From contig NZ_JAAIKA010000002.1 of NCBI RefSeq assembly GCF_011752015.1, forward strand, positions 186,001 through 250,000: a stretch of 64,000 nucleotides of DNA. The letters are read 5' to 3'. Below, piece by piece: positions 29,828 through 39,030 of the stretch (position 1 is the first letter of the stretch; every line of letters starts with the position of its first letter). Below the pieces are notes generated by a model, which was not told the origin of the DNA, searched no databases, and saw only the letters and a list, made by a program, of their open reading frames with translations. This stretch comes from Canibacter zhoujuaniae. Its GTDB lineage: Bacteria > Actinomycetota > Actinomycetes > Actinomycetales > Microbacteriaceae. Made by a program: the position numbers and the translations under genes.

Positions 29828-31383
29828 TCGGTCAAGACTGCGCAGTCGTGGGCGCGCTTCCAAACTCTGCTGTTATTGGTTATGCCGTTACAAATCGAGA
29901 AGAACTTTGCCGCTTGACTGACCGACTTTATGAGGCGGAACTGCAACAGCGCTGGGCGGTTGATCTTCTCACCGGACAGCGATCCGTAGCTATTGGAGAG
30001 CTGCTGGAAGTGCATGAGCGTGAGATCACATCAAAAATTGAGTTATTCATGCACTCGATTGAGCAGCTTGCGAGCGCACTTGAGGTCTTTATCGACTCTG
30101 TTGAAAACTTAGTGGCTAGGCGGCTAGCTGCTGAATCAGGGGCTGCGGTCGAGCTGGAAATTGTCGAGGCGATGCAAATTAGTGCCGAGTATCGTGGCGC
30201 GGTTGCGCAGCTGTTGGCTGCTGTGAACGCCCAGGATTTTGGTCGGATCCCCGCACAGATCTTCCCCGTTCAGACTAATACCGGCACCCGAACAGCAACC
30301 GCACTGGCTCGCAGCGAAAATCTCAGCACCAGCACTGAAACTCCTTTAACTTTGCTACTGCGGGCATTGAGTGATCCAGGGCGTGCGCACCGAGAGATGG
30401 GATTCAGCGGCACAGGGCTGAGCGAAATAAAGTTTAAAACTGAGTTAAGGGCACTTGCGCAGCACTTGCGAAACAATCCCGATGCAAATCTGCTGTCTCT
30501 TGGGCGGCAGAATCGGCAACTTGTTGGCGCGGTAGCCTATGGGAACTTGGAAACAGCGGAACGGATTGTGCTTATTGTGCCAGGTATGGGCAGTAACCTG
30601 GCGGGCATAGACAATCTGGGAGACGCAGTGCGTTCACTGCAAGCGGAGGAGCGGCTCAGCGTCGCAGAAGCAAGTGGGTGCACAAGCTATGTTGCATGGC
30701 TGGGGTATGACTCACCGGATCTTTTTGAAGAACCGGGCATGACGCGGGCGCAGGTTGGTGGGGTTGGGCTCAGCAGGTTTTTGAGCGATCTCGCCTCTAA
30801 AAACCCGCAAGCGCAGCTGACGATCGTGCCCCATTCATACGGCACTACTGTCACCGCGGAGGCGTTACAGCATGAGGGGAAGCAAATCGCCGCAGTTTTT
30901 ACCATCGGTTCAGCGGGTCTAGCTAGGGGAGTGAAACGAGAACAGTTGCGCACCGAGAGGCTGCTGTCAGCCACAGCCGAACCCAATCCAAAAAACTGGA
31001 ATGCGAAGAACGCTACACGAGAGCAGACTGCAGAAAGCGCAAGTGACCCGCAATATTGGAGGCGCCGCCAAGCTCCGCCCGCAGATGTCATCGCTCCAAT
31101 AGGCAGAACTTTCGGAAGCCATCCAACCGATCCGCGAAATTTGGCTGATGCGCCAGAGATTAATGTGAACGCCTGGGGCGACAGTAATTCGGTGCGATCA
31201 CACTCACTGTATGTTGGTGAGGTCGGTGGCGGGTATCTAGATCGTGGTAGCCCCGCGGTGTCGGCGATCATCGCGGAAGTGCATCGAAACTCTAAGGGAG
31301 CAGCGCCGGCAAACACGCAGACTTCAGACTCATCCGGCCGCGAGACTGAGAGCCCGCAGGCGAGTCTGACAGCACGGCATTAA
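29824..31383 (+). CDS. DUF1023 alpha/beta-hydrolase, probable type VII cargo
   Basis: The 519-residue protein has an N-terminal helical region (residues 1-160) and a C-terminal alpha/beta-hydrolase of the DUF1023 family. VLIVPGMGSNLAGID is the first strand-turn. The nucleophile elbow PHSYGT has Ser338, and the catalytic histidine is probably His460 in VRSHSLYVG. The tail (about 490-519) is Ser-, Thr- and Gln-rich. DUF1023 proteins are regularly linked to WXG100 genes. No signal peptide is present, which fits secretion by a type VII route. The substrate is unknown. The ATG overlaps the previous stop. Confidence 0.8.
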   Translation: MIGQDCAVVGALPNSAVIGYAVTNREELCRLTDRLYEAELQQRWAVDLLTGQRSVAIGELLEVHEREITSKIELFMHSIEQLASALEVFIDSVENLVARRLAAESGAAVELEIVEAMQISAEYRGAVAQLLAAVNAQDFGRIPAQIFPVQTNTGTRTATALARSENLSTSTETPLTLLLRALSDPGRAHREMGFSGTGLSEIKFKTELRALAQHLRNNPDANLLSLGRQNRQLVGAVAYGNLETAERIVLIVPGMGSNLAGIDNLGDAVRSLQAEERLSVAEASGCTSYVAWLGYDSPDLFEEPGMTRAQVGGVGLSRFLSDLASKNPQAQLTIVPHSYGTTVTAEALQHEGKQIAAVFTIGSAGLARGVKREQLRTERLLSATAEPNPKNWNAKNATREQTAESASDPQYWRRRQAPPADVIAPIGRTFGSHPTDPRNLADAPEINVNAWGDSNSVRSHSLYVGEVGGGYLDRGSPAVSAIIAEVHRNSKGAAPANTQTSDSSGRETESPQASLTARH

Positions 31384-31455
31384 AACTATTTTGCTAGACT
31401 AAATCTTTCAATTAGTCTCGCGAGCCGAGGTTTACAGCTGAATAAGGGAGGCGTT

Positions 31456-32451
31456 ATGCGCATTGAAGTTACAGAACTACGAGCAGTGGCTACTGAGACA
31501 GAGATTCCAATCGCAGAACTGGCAGAAATTATTGAGCAAGCAGTGGCCTCCGCTTACATTAAGCACCTGGTTAACAACAAACTCGACGCACCAAAAGACT
31601 CTGATGTGCGTGCGCAGCTAGACCAGAAAACCGGCGATCTTGGTGTTTTCCGGAAAGAATACAACGAAGATGGTGAGTACACCGGTGAGGTTGTTGCAGA
31701 TGTGGAAGGCTTTGGTCGGATCGCGGCTAACGCAGCCAAGCAGGTAATCGCATCGCGCCTGCGTGAACTGTCAGATGACGCCGTGTTGCGACACTATAAG
31801 GATCGTGAAGGTCAGCAGATCTCTGGCGTTGTAAAGCAGGGGCCAAATCCGCGCATGGTACATGTCGATCTGGGAGATGTTGAGGCGATTCTGCCACCAG
31901 AGGAGCAGGTGCCGGGTGAAGAGTATCCGCACGGGCGTCGGATCCGCGTGTACATTACCGGAGTTTCAAAGGGTCTGCGCGGCACACAGGTAACTGTTTC
32001 ACGCACCCACCCGGGGCTGGTGAAGCGTTTGTTTGAGCTTGAAGTGCCAGAGCTGGCAGAGGAAATCGTAGAGATTGTTTCGGTTGCCCGTGAAGCTGGC
32101 TATCGGTCAAAGGTTGCGGTGCGCTCGAACCGACCTGAGGTGAACGCCAAGGGATGCTTTATCGGTGAAATGGGGCGTCGTGTGCGCGCCGTGATGAGCC
32201 AGTTGGGTGAAGAGAAGATCGATCTGATTGACTATTCGAGCGACCTTACTGAGTTCGTCGCAAACGCTCTGTCGCCCGCAAAGGTCTCTGATGTCTTCAT
32301 GCTTAACGCTGAGGAAAAAAAGGTGCGCGTGCTGGTGCCAGACTTCCAGCTGTCGCTCGCTATCGGTAAAGAAGGGCAGAATGCGCGTCTTGCAGCGAAA
32401 CTCACAGGCGCCAAGATTGATATTCAAGCCGACTCTGTGATGGAGTCATAA
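31456..32451 (+). CDS. nusA: Transcription termination/antitermination factor NusA
   Basis: The 331-residue protein has the actinobacterial NusA layout. The N-terminal RNA-polymerase-binding domain is followed by S1 (GQQISGVVKQGPNPRMVHVDLGDVEAILPPEEQVPGE near 120-160), KH1 and KH2 (VLVPDFQLSLAIGKEGQNARLAAKLTG). The C-terminal acidic repeats of E. coli are absent. NusA modulates pausing and antitermination on RNA polymerase. Its ATG follows GGAGGC at a good distance. rimP, which normally precedes nusA, is missing from this position. Confidence 0.95.
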   Translation: MRIEVTELRAVATETEIPIAELAEIIEQAVASAYIKHLVNNKLDAPKDSDVRAQLDQKTGDLGVFRKEYNEDGEYTGEVVADVEGFGRIAANAAKQVIASRLRELSDDAVLRHYKDREGQQISGVVKQGPNPRMVHVDLGDVEAILPPEEQVPGEEYPHGRRIRVYITGVSKGLRGTQVTVSRTHPGLVKRLFELEVPELAEEIVEIVSVAREAGYRSKVAVRSNRPEVNAKGCFIGEMGRRVRAVMSQLGEEKIDLIDYSSDLTEFVANALSPAKVSDVFMLNAEEKKVRVLVPDFQLSLAIGKEGQNARLAAKLTGAKIDIQADSVMES

Positions 32452-32501
32452 AGGCAGAGACTGCTGGGCCGTCCAGCTAAAGGTTTGCGGGGACTGGTAA
32501 G

Positions 32502-32762
32502 ATGGAAGCAGTTCGCACGTGCGTGGGGTGCCGAAAACGGGATGACCGTTCCCGGCTGTTACGCGTTGTTGCGCGCAATGGAGCGCTGGTAATCGATGAA
32601 CGTGGCGATGCTGCGGGGCGCGGTTGCTGGCTGCACCGTAGTGCACAGTGTGTGAATCGAGCACTGTCTCGCCAGGTTTTCCAGCGGGCTTTGCGAGTGC
32701 CGCAGATAGACGACACTACCCAATTAGAGAACAGGTTGAAATTGATCATGGATCACTCATGA
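32502..32762 (+). CDS. ylxR: YlxR/RnpM-family RNA-binding protein
   Basis: The 86-residue basic protein (DUF448) has the family start RTCVGCRKRDDRSRLLRVV with the paired cysteines, then GRGCWLHRSAQC. YlxR (RnpM) binds RNase P RNA or other RNA and is commonly found between nusA and infB. The ATG follows a GGTAAG, which is a weak ribosome binding site, so translation may depend on nusA. Some homologues have been proposed as nucleoid proteins. Confidence 0.9.
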   Translation: MEAVRTCVGCRKRDDRSRLLRVVARNGALVIDERGDAAGRGCWLHRSAQCVNRALSRQVFQRALRVPQIDDTTQLENRLKLIMDHS

Positions 32763-32806
32763 ACGGTTCACGATGAGTTCCGTCAATAAGAAATAAAGGT
32801 TCTCGC

Positions 32807-32834
32807 CCTGTCTGGGCGCGAACCCAGACAGGAG
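32807..32834 (+). promoter_or_regulatory. Leader hairpin overlapping the infB ribosome binding site
   Basis: CCTGTCTGGG (32807-32816) pairs perfectly with CCCAGACAGG (32823-32832) around the loop CGCGAA. The last two bases of the right arm belong to AGGAG (32830-32834), the ribosome binding site of the infB GTG at 32839. Folding would hide part of that site. Confidence 0.6.
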
Positions 32835-32838
32835 AAAA

Positions 32839-35553
32839 GTGGCAAACCCACGAATTCACGAAATTGCTTCCGAGCTGGGTCTCGAAAGCAAAGTGGTGAT
32901 TGCGAAGCTGAAAGAGCTTGGCGAGTATGTAAAATCACCATCGTCAACAGTGTTACCTCCGGTGGCAGCGGAAGTTAAAAAGGCTCTCGCTACCGAATCG
33001 GCCGCGGCTAAAGCTGCAACCGACAGCGGAGACAGCGGTGACAAGCCTGCGGCGCAGAAGCCCGAGGCAAAAACCGCGGCAAAACCGGCAGCAAAGAAGC
33101 CCGCGCCAAAGCCGGGCGCTATTAAGCCGGGCCCTGCAAAACCAAAGCCTGAGAAACCGGCCCCCGCGAAGGCAGCAGACACGGCCACAGCAAAGCCTGC
33201 GCCAGCTGCTAAGCCGGGAGCTAAAAAGCCTGCTCCGGCGCACCCAAAGGCGAGCCAAGCAGGTGCTGCAAAGCCTGGTGCACCGCGTCCGGGCAATAAC
33301 CCGTTTGCATCCAGCCAGGGTATGGGCATTCCGCGCCCGCCGCGTCCGGGCAACAATCCGTTTGCGTCCAGCCAGGGCATGGGGCAGCGCCCCAACCCGG
33401 GTAGCATTCCGAAGCCAGCGGCGCCACGTCCCGGCAGCTCCGGTGTTGGTCGCCCAGGTGCAGGTCGCCCGGGCGGTGTTGGCCGTCCAGGCGCTGGTCG
33501 TCCGGGTGGCGCAGGTCGCCCAGGTGGGGCTGGCCGGCCGGGCGCAGGTGGTCCGGGCGGCGCAGGAGCTCCCCGGCCAGCTGGTGGTTTCGGTGGTCGC
33601 GGGCGTGCCGGCCGTGGTGCCGGCACCGCAGGCGCGTTTGGTCGAGGCGGCTCAAAGAGCAAAGCGCGTAAGTCAAAGCGGGCAAAGCGGCAAGAGTTTG
33701 AGATGCGGGAGGCGCCGGTAATTGGCGGCGTTAAGGTACCGCGCGGTGACGGCAATACTCCGATCCGTCTGCGCCGTGGTGCTTCTCTCGCAGACTTCGC
33801 AGAGAAGATCGAAACCAGCGCATCAAACCTGGTAACTGTGCTCTTCCACCTCGGTGAAATGGCAACCGCAACAGAGTCACTTGACGAGGCAACCATCGAG
33901 ATTCTCGGTGAAGAGCTCGGCTATAAGGTGCAGGTTGTTTCCCCAGAGGAAGAGGATCGCGAACTGCTTGAGGGCTTTGACATAGACCTTGAGGCAGAGG
34001 CGCTCGAGGATGACGAAAATCTGGCACCACGCCCGCCGGTAGTAACCGTTATGGGTCACGTTGATCACGGTAAGACCCGCCTGCTCGACGCCATCCGAAA
34101 CGCGAACGTTGTTTCGGGAGAAGCGGGTGGCATTACGCAGCACATCGGCGCTTACCAGGTTGCGACCGAGCATGACGGTGTTGAACGCAAGATTACCTTC
34201 ATCGACACCCCAGGTCACGAGGCGTTCACCGCTATGCGTGCCCGTGGTGCAAAGGTCACCGATATCGCAATCCTTGTGGTTGCAGCTGACGACGGCATCA
34301 TGCCGCAGACAATTGAAGCGTTGAACCACGCGAAGGCGGCCAATGTGCCAATTGTGGTTGCGGTAAACAAGGTTGATAAACCTGAAGCAAACCCACAGAA
34401 GGTGCGCTCACAGTTAACCGAGTTTGGTCTTGTTGCAGAAGAATACGGCGGCGATGTTATGTTCGTTGACGTTTCTGCAAAGAACAATGTCGGTATCACT
34501 GAGCTGCTGGATGCTGTTCTGCTCACCGCCGACGCCGGTCTTGACCTGCGTGCAAACCCTGATAAAGATGCACGCGGTATCGCGATTGAAGCGCACCTAG
34601 ATAAGGGTCGAGGCTCGGTTGCCACCGTGCTTATCCAATCAGGCACCCTGCGCGTAGGTGACGCTATCGTGACCGGCACCGCCTACGGTCGCGTACGTGC
34701 GATGCTCGACGAGAACGGTAATCGGGTTGCTGAGGCTGGCCCGTCACGCCCCGTTGCTGTGCAGGGTTTGAGCTCGGTGCCGCGTGCTGGTGACACCTTC
34801 ATCGTGACCGATGAAGATCGCACAGCACGCCAGATCGCTGAAAAGCGTGAGGCTGCTGAGCGTAATGCACAGCTTGCGAAGGCACGTAAGCGTATGAGCC
34901 TTGAAGACTTCACCAAGGCACTTGAAGATGGCAAGGTTGAGTCACTCAATCTCATCATCAAGGGTGATGTTTCTGGTGCGGTTGAAGCTCTTGAAGAGTC
35001 ACTGATGAAGATTGAAATCGACGATACGGTGCAGCTGCGTATTCTGCACCGTGGCGTTGGTGCGATTACCGCTTCTGACGTTGACTTGGCGACAATCGAT
35101 AACGCTATTATCGTCGGATTCAATGTGCGCCCAGATGTGAAAGCTCGCGAGCTCGCTCAGCGTGAGGGCGTCGATATTCGGTTCTACAACGTTATTTACA
35201 ACGCGATAGACGATATCGAGAACTCTCTGAAGGGCCTCTTGAAACCAGAGTTCGAAGAGGTGCAGTCGGGTGTTGCCGAGATCCGCGAGATCTTCCGCTC
35301 AAGCAAGTTCGGCAATATCGCAGGTGTTATCGTGCGTTCGGGCACCATCACCAGAAACGCGAAGGCTCGCGTTATTCGTGAGGGTGTTGTGATCGCCGAC
35401 GGTCTAGCGATTGAGTCACTGCGCCGCTTTAAAGACGATGTCACCGAGGTGCGCACCGACTTTGAAGCAGGTATCGGTTTGGGCAAGTACAACGATATTC
35501 AGGTGGGCGATGAAATCGAGACCATCGAGATGGTTGAGAAACCACGCAGCTAG
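32839..35553 (+). CDS. infB: Translation initiation factor IF-2
   Basis: The 904-residue GTPase recruits initiator tRNA to the ribosome. The N-terminal IF2_N part is followed by a 200-residue Ala/Pro/Lys/Gly low-complexity linker. That linker includes a 44-base direct repeat at 33283-33326 and 33340-33383 ([15 protein letters not shown]). G1 is at 405-413 (MGHVDHGKT), with the usual DTPGHEAF and NKVD motifs. The C2 domain with its fMet-tRNA site is complete. The start is GTG with AGGAG. It belongs to the nusA-ylxR-infB-rbfA-truB block, but a strong terminator follows it, so rbfA onward may need its own promoter. Confidence 0.97.
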   Translation: MANPRIHEIASELGLESKVVIAKLKELGEYVKSPSSTVLPPVAAEVKKALATESAAAKAATDSGDSGDKPAAQKPEAKTAAKPAAKKPAPKPGAIKPGPAKPKPEKPAPAKAADTATAKPAPAAKPGAKKPAPAHPKASQAGAAKPGAPRPGNNPFASSQGMGIPRPPRPGNNPFASSQGMGQRPNPGSIPKPAAPRPGSSGVGRPGAGRPGGVGRPGAGRPGGAGRPGGAGRPGAGGPGGAGAPRPAGGFGGRGRAGRGAGTAGAFGRGGSKSKARKSKRAKRQEFEMREAPVIGGVKVPRGDGNTPIRLRRGASLADFAEKIETSASNLVTVLFHLGEMATATESLDEATIEILGEELGYKVQVVSPEEEDRELLEGFDIDLEAEALEDDENLAPRPPVVTVMGHVDHGKTRLLDAIRNANVVSGEAGGITQHIGAYQVATEHDGVERKITFIDTPGHEAFTAMRARGAKVTDIAILVVAADDGIMPQTIEALNHAKAANVPIVVAVNKVDKPEANPQKVRSQLTEFGLVAEEYGGDVMFVDVSAKNNVGITELLDAVLLTADAGLDLRANPDKDARGIAIEAHLDKGRGSVATVLIQSGTLRVGDAIVTGTAYGRVRAMLDENGNRVAEAGPSRPVAVQGLSSVPRAGDTFIVTDEDRTARQIAEKREAAERNAQLAKARKRMSLEDFTKALEDGKVESLNLIIKGDVSGAVEALEESLMKIEIDDTVQLRILHRGVGAITASDVDLATIDNAIIVGFNVRPDVKARELAQREGVDIRFYNVIYNAIDDIENSLKGLLKPEFEEVQSGVAEIREIFRSSKFGNIAGVIVRSGTITRNAKARVIREGVVIADGLAIESLRRFKDDVTEVRTDFEAGIGLGKYNDIQVGDEIETIEMVEKPRS

Positions 35554-35573
35554 CGACTCCGAGCGCTAAGCGC

Positions 35574-35622
35574 AGAGAGGGCTCCGCGGATCTAAACAAT
35601 CCGTGAGCCCTCTCTAGCTCTT
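35574..35622 (+). terminator. Strong terminator after infB
   Basis: AGAGAGGGCTC (35574-35584) pairs perfectly with GAGCCCTCTCT (35605-35615) and is followed by a modest T-containing tail (CTCTTTATG). The eleven-pair stem separates infB from rbfA. Confidence 0.75.
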
Positions 35623-35676
35623 TATGTCACCAAATCATCAGATACGAAAAACTGGCAGATTGATAGGCTTAAATTT

Positions 35677-36159
35677 ATGACTAACCCGCGTATTGGAAAA
35701 GTTGCAGATCGCATTCACCAGATTCTTGCGCGTCGCCTCGAAAAAGGCCTGCGCGACCCACGGCTGGGCTTTGTGACGATCACTGAGGTGCGTGTCACAG
35801 GTGACCTGCAGCAGGCATCAGTTTTTTACACCGTTTACGGCACAGATGCTGAGCGTGAAGATAGCGCGAAGGCTCTGCGAGCAGCAACCGGTATGCTGCG
35901 CAGCGAGGTTGCAAAAAACTTGGGCACTCGCTTAACCCCAACGCTGGAGTTTATTCCGGATCAGCTGCCAGAAACCGCTGCGCACCTGACTGATTTGCTC
36001 AACACTGCTAAGCAGCGTGATGCTGAGGTGGCTGAATTAGCGGCCAACGCTGAATACGCTGGTGACGCCGATCCATATAAGAAACCTGCAGGTGAGGCAG
36101 AACAAACAGCGTCTGTGGATGGTGAAACCGCAGTAATCGACGCCGACGATGCCCGTTAA
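35677..36159 (+). CDS. rbfA: Ribosome-binding factor A
   Basis: The 160-residue protein has the KH-like RbfA fold: ADRIHQILARRLEKGLRDPRLGFVTITEVRVTGDLQQASVFYTVYG and GMLRSEVAKNLGTRLTPTLEFIPD. It matures the 30S subunit, binding near the 16S central region. A C-terminal acidic tail of about 40 residues (after DLLNTAKQRDAEVAEL) is longer than in E. coli. Its end overlaps truB by eleven bases. Confidence 0.93.
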   Translation: MTNPRIGKVADRIHQILARRLEKGLRDPRLGFVTITEVRVTGDLQQASVFYTVYGTDAEREDSAKALRAATGMLRSEVAKNLGTRLTPTLEFIPDQLPETAAHLTDLLNTAKQRDAEVAELAANAEYAGDADPYKKPAGEAEQTASVDGETAVIDADDAR

Positions 36160-37159
36160 TTCACTTTCGGAGGCAGTGGGCTCCGGTGCGATCCTACTCG
36201 TTGATAAACGAAGCGGCTGGACAAGCCACGATGTTGTTGCCCGCACCCGCAGAGCTTTTTCGACCCGCAAGGTGGGTCATGCCGGAACGCTCGACCCGCT
36301 AGCTACGGGCCTGCTCACAATCGGTATTGGCTCGGCAACGAGGCTGCTCACTCATCTCGTCGGGTTAGACAAGGTTTACACCGCAACAATTCGCTTGGGG
36401 CAGGCCACCGTTACTGATGACAGTCTTGGCGCTGTTACAGGAAGCGCAGCGCCGAAAGATATCGCAGCGTTGACTGCTCTCGTGAAAACCGACGAAAGTC
36501 GCTTGCGTGAGCTGCTGAAGCGCGCGATGGCTGATTTTACCGGTGAAATTATGCAGGTGCCGACAGCTGTTAGCGCTATTAAGGTGCAGGGAAAACGAGC
36601 ATACGATCTGGTGCGTCAGGGGAAAGAAGTTAACCTTAAGGCTAGGCGGGTTACTGTGCACCGTTTTGAACTCGGTGGTGTGCGAGAAGCGCAGACAGAG
36701 AACGGCGACGCTGTGCTCGACATTGATGTGACAGCTGAGGTTTCAAGCGGGACCTACATTCGTGCACTAGCACGCGATCTGGGAGCTGCGCTCGGTGTTT
36801 ACGGTCACCTTGTTGCGCTGCGTCGCGAAAGCGTTGGCCCGTTTAGTGTAAACAGCGCAGTGTGCTTAGACACTCTCGATGCTGAAGCGCAAAAAGTGGC
36901 TGCCGGTAAAGCAGCAGACCCAGCAAATCTGCCCTGTTTCTCACCGGCGGAAACTGCTGCACAGCTATTTCCGGTTGTTAAGGTGCAGCAGGACGAAGCG
37001 ATAGCGCTTGGGCACGGCAAACAATTAGAGACGACAGCGCCTGACGCTGAGCTCGCAGCAGCAGTAGCGCTGACCGGTAGACTGGTGGCGCTGGTCGCGA
37101 TCCGCAAGGGAAAAATGCGGGTGCTTACCGGGTTTTTGCAGCAGGAGGTTGTGCGGTGA
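36149..37159 (+). CDS. truB: tRNA pseudouridine(55) synthase
   Basis: The 336-residue enzyme makes pseudouridine 55 in the T loop of tRNAs. The catalytic Asp49 sits in GHAGTLDPLATGLL. SGTYIRALARDLG is the second conserved block, and the C-terminal PUA-like region is present. The ATG at 36149 lies inside the rbfA 3' end. The stop overlaps a downstream GTG start as GTGA, linking it to a small membrane-protein gene. Confidence 0.95.
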   Translation: MPVNSLSEAVGSGAILLVDKRSGWTSHDVVARTRRAFSTRKVGHAGTLDPLATGLLTIGIGSATRLLTHLVGLDKVYTATIRLGQATVTDDSLGAVTGSAAPKDIAALTALVKTDESRLRELLKRAMADFTGEIMQVPTAVSAIKVQGKRAYDLVRQGKEVNLKARRVTVHRFELGGVREAQTENGDAVLDIDVTAEVSSGTYIRALARDLGAALGVYGHLVALRRESVGPFSVNSAVCLDTLDAEAQKVAAGKAADPANLPCFSPAETAAQLFPVVKVQQDEAIALGHGKQLETTAPDAELAAAVALTGRLVALVAIRKGKMRVLTGFLQQEVVR

Positions 37160-37521
37160 TTGAGTGGTTTGCAGTAGCTCAGATAGTCGTTGCGCTGCTG
37201 GCTGCGCTTGTGTGCGTCGCTGCCTGCGTGTTAAAGAAAGCTCCCAACGATCTGACTATGGGGCTCACGCTTTTAAGCGCAGTAGGTTTGCTTTGCCAGG
37301 TGGTGATAGCGCTGGTGGCTCCTGCTGTGGGTAACCCTCCTGCGGGAGACCTGCTGGAGTTTTGGCTTTACCTAATTGTGGCGTTTGCGCTGCCGATCGG
37401 CGCTGGTGTTTGGGCGCTTGTTGATCGCACCCGGTGGGCGAACGGGGTGCTTGCAATTGTCGGTGTCTCTCTTGCGGTAATGGTTTACAGAATGGCCGTT
37501 ATTTGGGGCATCTGGGCGTGA
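37156..37521 (+). CDS. Small four-helix membrane protein
   Basis: The 121-residue protein begins with GTG overlapping the truB stop. Four hydrophobic helices can be read: AVAQIVVALLAALVCVAACVL, LTLLSAVGLLCQVVIALVAP, FWLYLIVAFALPIGAGVWALV and GVLAIVGVSLAVMVYRMAVIW. No catalytic or metal-binding motif is visible. It is coupled to truB, yet pseudouridylation needs no membrane protein, so it is likely a lineage-specific passenger. Function unknown. Confidence 0.7.
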   Translation: MIEWFAVAQIVVALLAALVCVAACVLKKAPNDLTMGLTLLSAVGLLCQVVIALVAPAVGNPPAGDLLEFWLYLIVAFALPIGAGVWALVDRTRWANGVLAIVGVSLAVMVYRMAVIWGIWA

Positions 37522-37554
37522 TCCAGCACTAAATTCAAGGCTAAGATAGAACTT

Positions 37555-37983
37555 ATGGCATCTCACGAAGCGAGCTTAGACGCGGCTAAAATCGGGGGCT
37601 TGGGCAAACTTATAAAGATTATTTATGTGATTCTCGCGCTTGCGGCAACCGGGCGTTCTGTCTACCAGATCATTTCAAAATTTGAGGAGGCGCCGCTGGC
37701 ATACAGCCTCTCGGCTGTGGCGGCGGTTGTGTATGTGCTAATCACGGTTGCTCTCTTTCAGCGTGGGCGTGTGTGGCGCAATATTGCCCGAGCGGGAGCG
37801 ATCTTTGAAATTATTGGGGTCGTTACGGTGGGCACACTAAGTCTTTTGATGCCGGAATTTTTCGCCCACCCCGCAGTGTGGTCGCACTTCGGCAGCGGGT
37901 ATCTGTTCCTCCCAGTGATAATGCCGATTTTAGGGCTTAACTATCTTGCCAAACTCGACCGGCTGGAGCGCGCCGATGCGTAG
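37555..37983 (+). CDS. Small four-helix membrane protein
   Basis: The 142-residue protein has four predicted helices around IYVILALAATGRSVYQI, LSAVAAVVYVLITVALF, GAIFEIIGVVTVGTLSLL and FLPVIMPILGLNYL. A short charged N-terminus (SHEASLDAAKIG) and the C-terminus KLDRLERADA are cytoplasmic by the positive-inside rule. It follows the previous membrane gene by 33 bases and overlaps the ribF start. No family recognised. Confidence 0.72.
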   Translation: MASHEASLDAAKIGGLGKLIKIIYVILALAATGRSVYQIISKFEEAPLAYSLSAVAAVVYVLITVALFQRGRVWRNIARAGAIFEIIGVVTVGTLSLLMPEFFAHPAVWSHFGSGYLFLPVIMPILGLNYLAKLDRLERADA

Positions 37984-38908
37984 TTTTCGCAGTTTTGAAG
38001 CTCTGCCGGCAGACGCTTTTACGCATCCGACAGCGGTCACGATCGGAAAGTTTGACGGTATTCACAAAGGACACAGAGCAATTATTGAGCGACTGCTCGC
38101 CGTCTCTAAAGAACACAGCCTAGAACCTGCTGTTTTCACCTTCACAGAGAACCCTCTTAAGGTGTTGAATCCTGCAGCCTGCCCGCCGGCGCTGAACAGC
38201 CCTGAGCAGCGTTTCGAACTGCTTGCAGGGCTCGGCATCAGCGCGGCACTGATGGTTGACTTCACACGTGAACTGTCAGAGTTTTCGCCAGAGGAGTTTG
38301 CTCAAAAGGTGCTGCGCGAAGGGATGAATGCGCGGCAGGTGCTGATGGGAGCAGATTTCCGTTTCGGACGGGGAGGATCCGGTGACGTCGAGTTATTAAC
38401 ACAGCTCGGCCGAGAGCTTGGCTTTGCAGTGCATATAACAGAAGACGTTGTGTTTGATGGTAAGCGGGTCTCAAGCTCCAGGATCCGTGCGCTGTTAGCC
38501 GCTGGGGATATTGCAGCTGCCGCACAACTACTGGAACGGCCCGTGCGGATTCGCGGCCTGGTTGTGCACGGTGCCGAGCGCGGCCGCTTGCTGGGCTTTC
38601 CAACTGCCAATTTGCAGCCGAAGTATGAGGGGCTCGCCCCCGCTGATGGTGTCTACGCTGGTCTTGCGCATGTGGCTGGCAAGACCCATATGGCAGCAAT
38701 ATCTATCGGCGGTAACCCTACTTTCACCCCAGATGCGCCAAGTCAGGTTGAGGTGCACCTGCTCGATTTTAGAGGAAGCATTTACGGCGAGCTGATGACC
38801 GTTGAATTCAAACATCGACTGCGTGGGATGACAAAATTCACAGGCATTGACGACCTGGTAAAGCAGATGGAAGCAGACATCCAGCAGACTCGCGACCTGC
38901 TAATATAG
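37976..38908 (+). CDS. ribF: Bifunctional riboflavin kinase/FMN adenylyltransferase
   Basis: The 310-residue enzyme makes FMN and then FAD. The adenylyltransferase domain has GKFDGIHKGH at residues 24-33, and the kinase domain has GRLLGFPTANL and the following SIGGNPTF. The ATG at 37976 overlaps the preceding membrane gene's stop. An earlier in-frame start at 37946 would lie inside that gene. truB-ribF proximity is typical of the nusA-infB-truB block. Confidence 0.95.
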   Translation: MRSFRSFEALPADAFTHPTAVTIGKFDGIHKGHRAIIERLLAVSKEHSLEPAVFTFTENPLKVLNPAACPPALNSPEQRFELLAGLGISAALMVDFTRELSEFSPEEFAQKVLREGMNARQVLMGADFRFGRGGSGDVELLTQLGRELGFAVHITEDVVFDGKRVSSSRIRALLAAGDIAAAAQLLERPVRIRGLVVHGAERGRLLGFPTANLQPKYEGLAPADGVYAGLAHVAGKTHMAAISIGGNPTFTPDAPSQVEVHLLDFRGSIYGELMTVEFKHRLRGMTKFTGIDDLVKQMEADIQQTRDLLI

Positions 38909-39030
38909 TATAAACCTGCGTTTCTGGCGTGTGATTTTCAACGGCTTTCTCTGCCGTTCACGGCCCGCAGATATATCAGAACACTTGCGCTAAAACTGCG
39001 CGGGTGCTTGTTTACGAAACAGGAGATGTT

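Noticed and set aside
32856-33896. 346-residue open frame on the minus strand within infB
   Set aside because: It is antisense to the Ala/Pro/Gly-rich IF-2 linker and its protein is a low-complexity mirror of that linker. There is no ribosome binding site.
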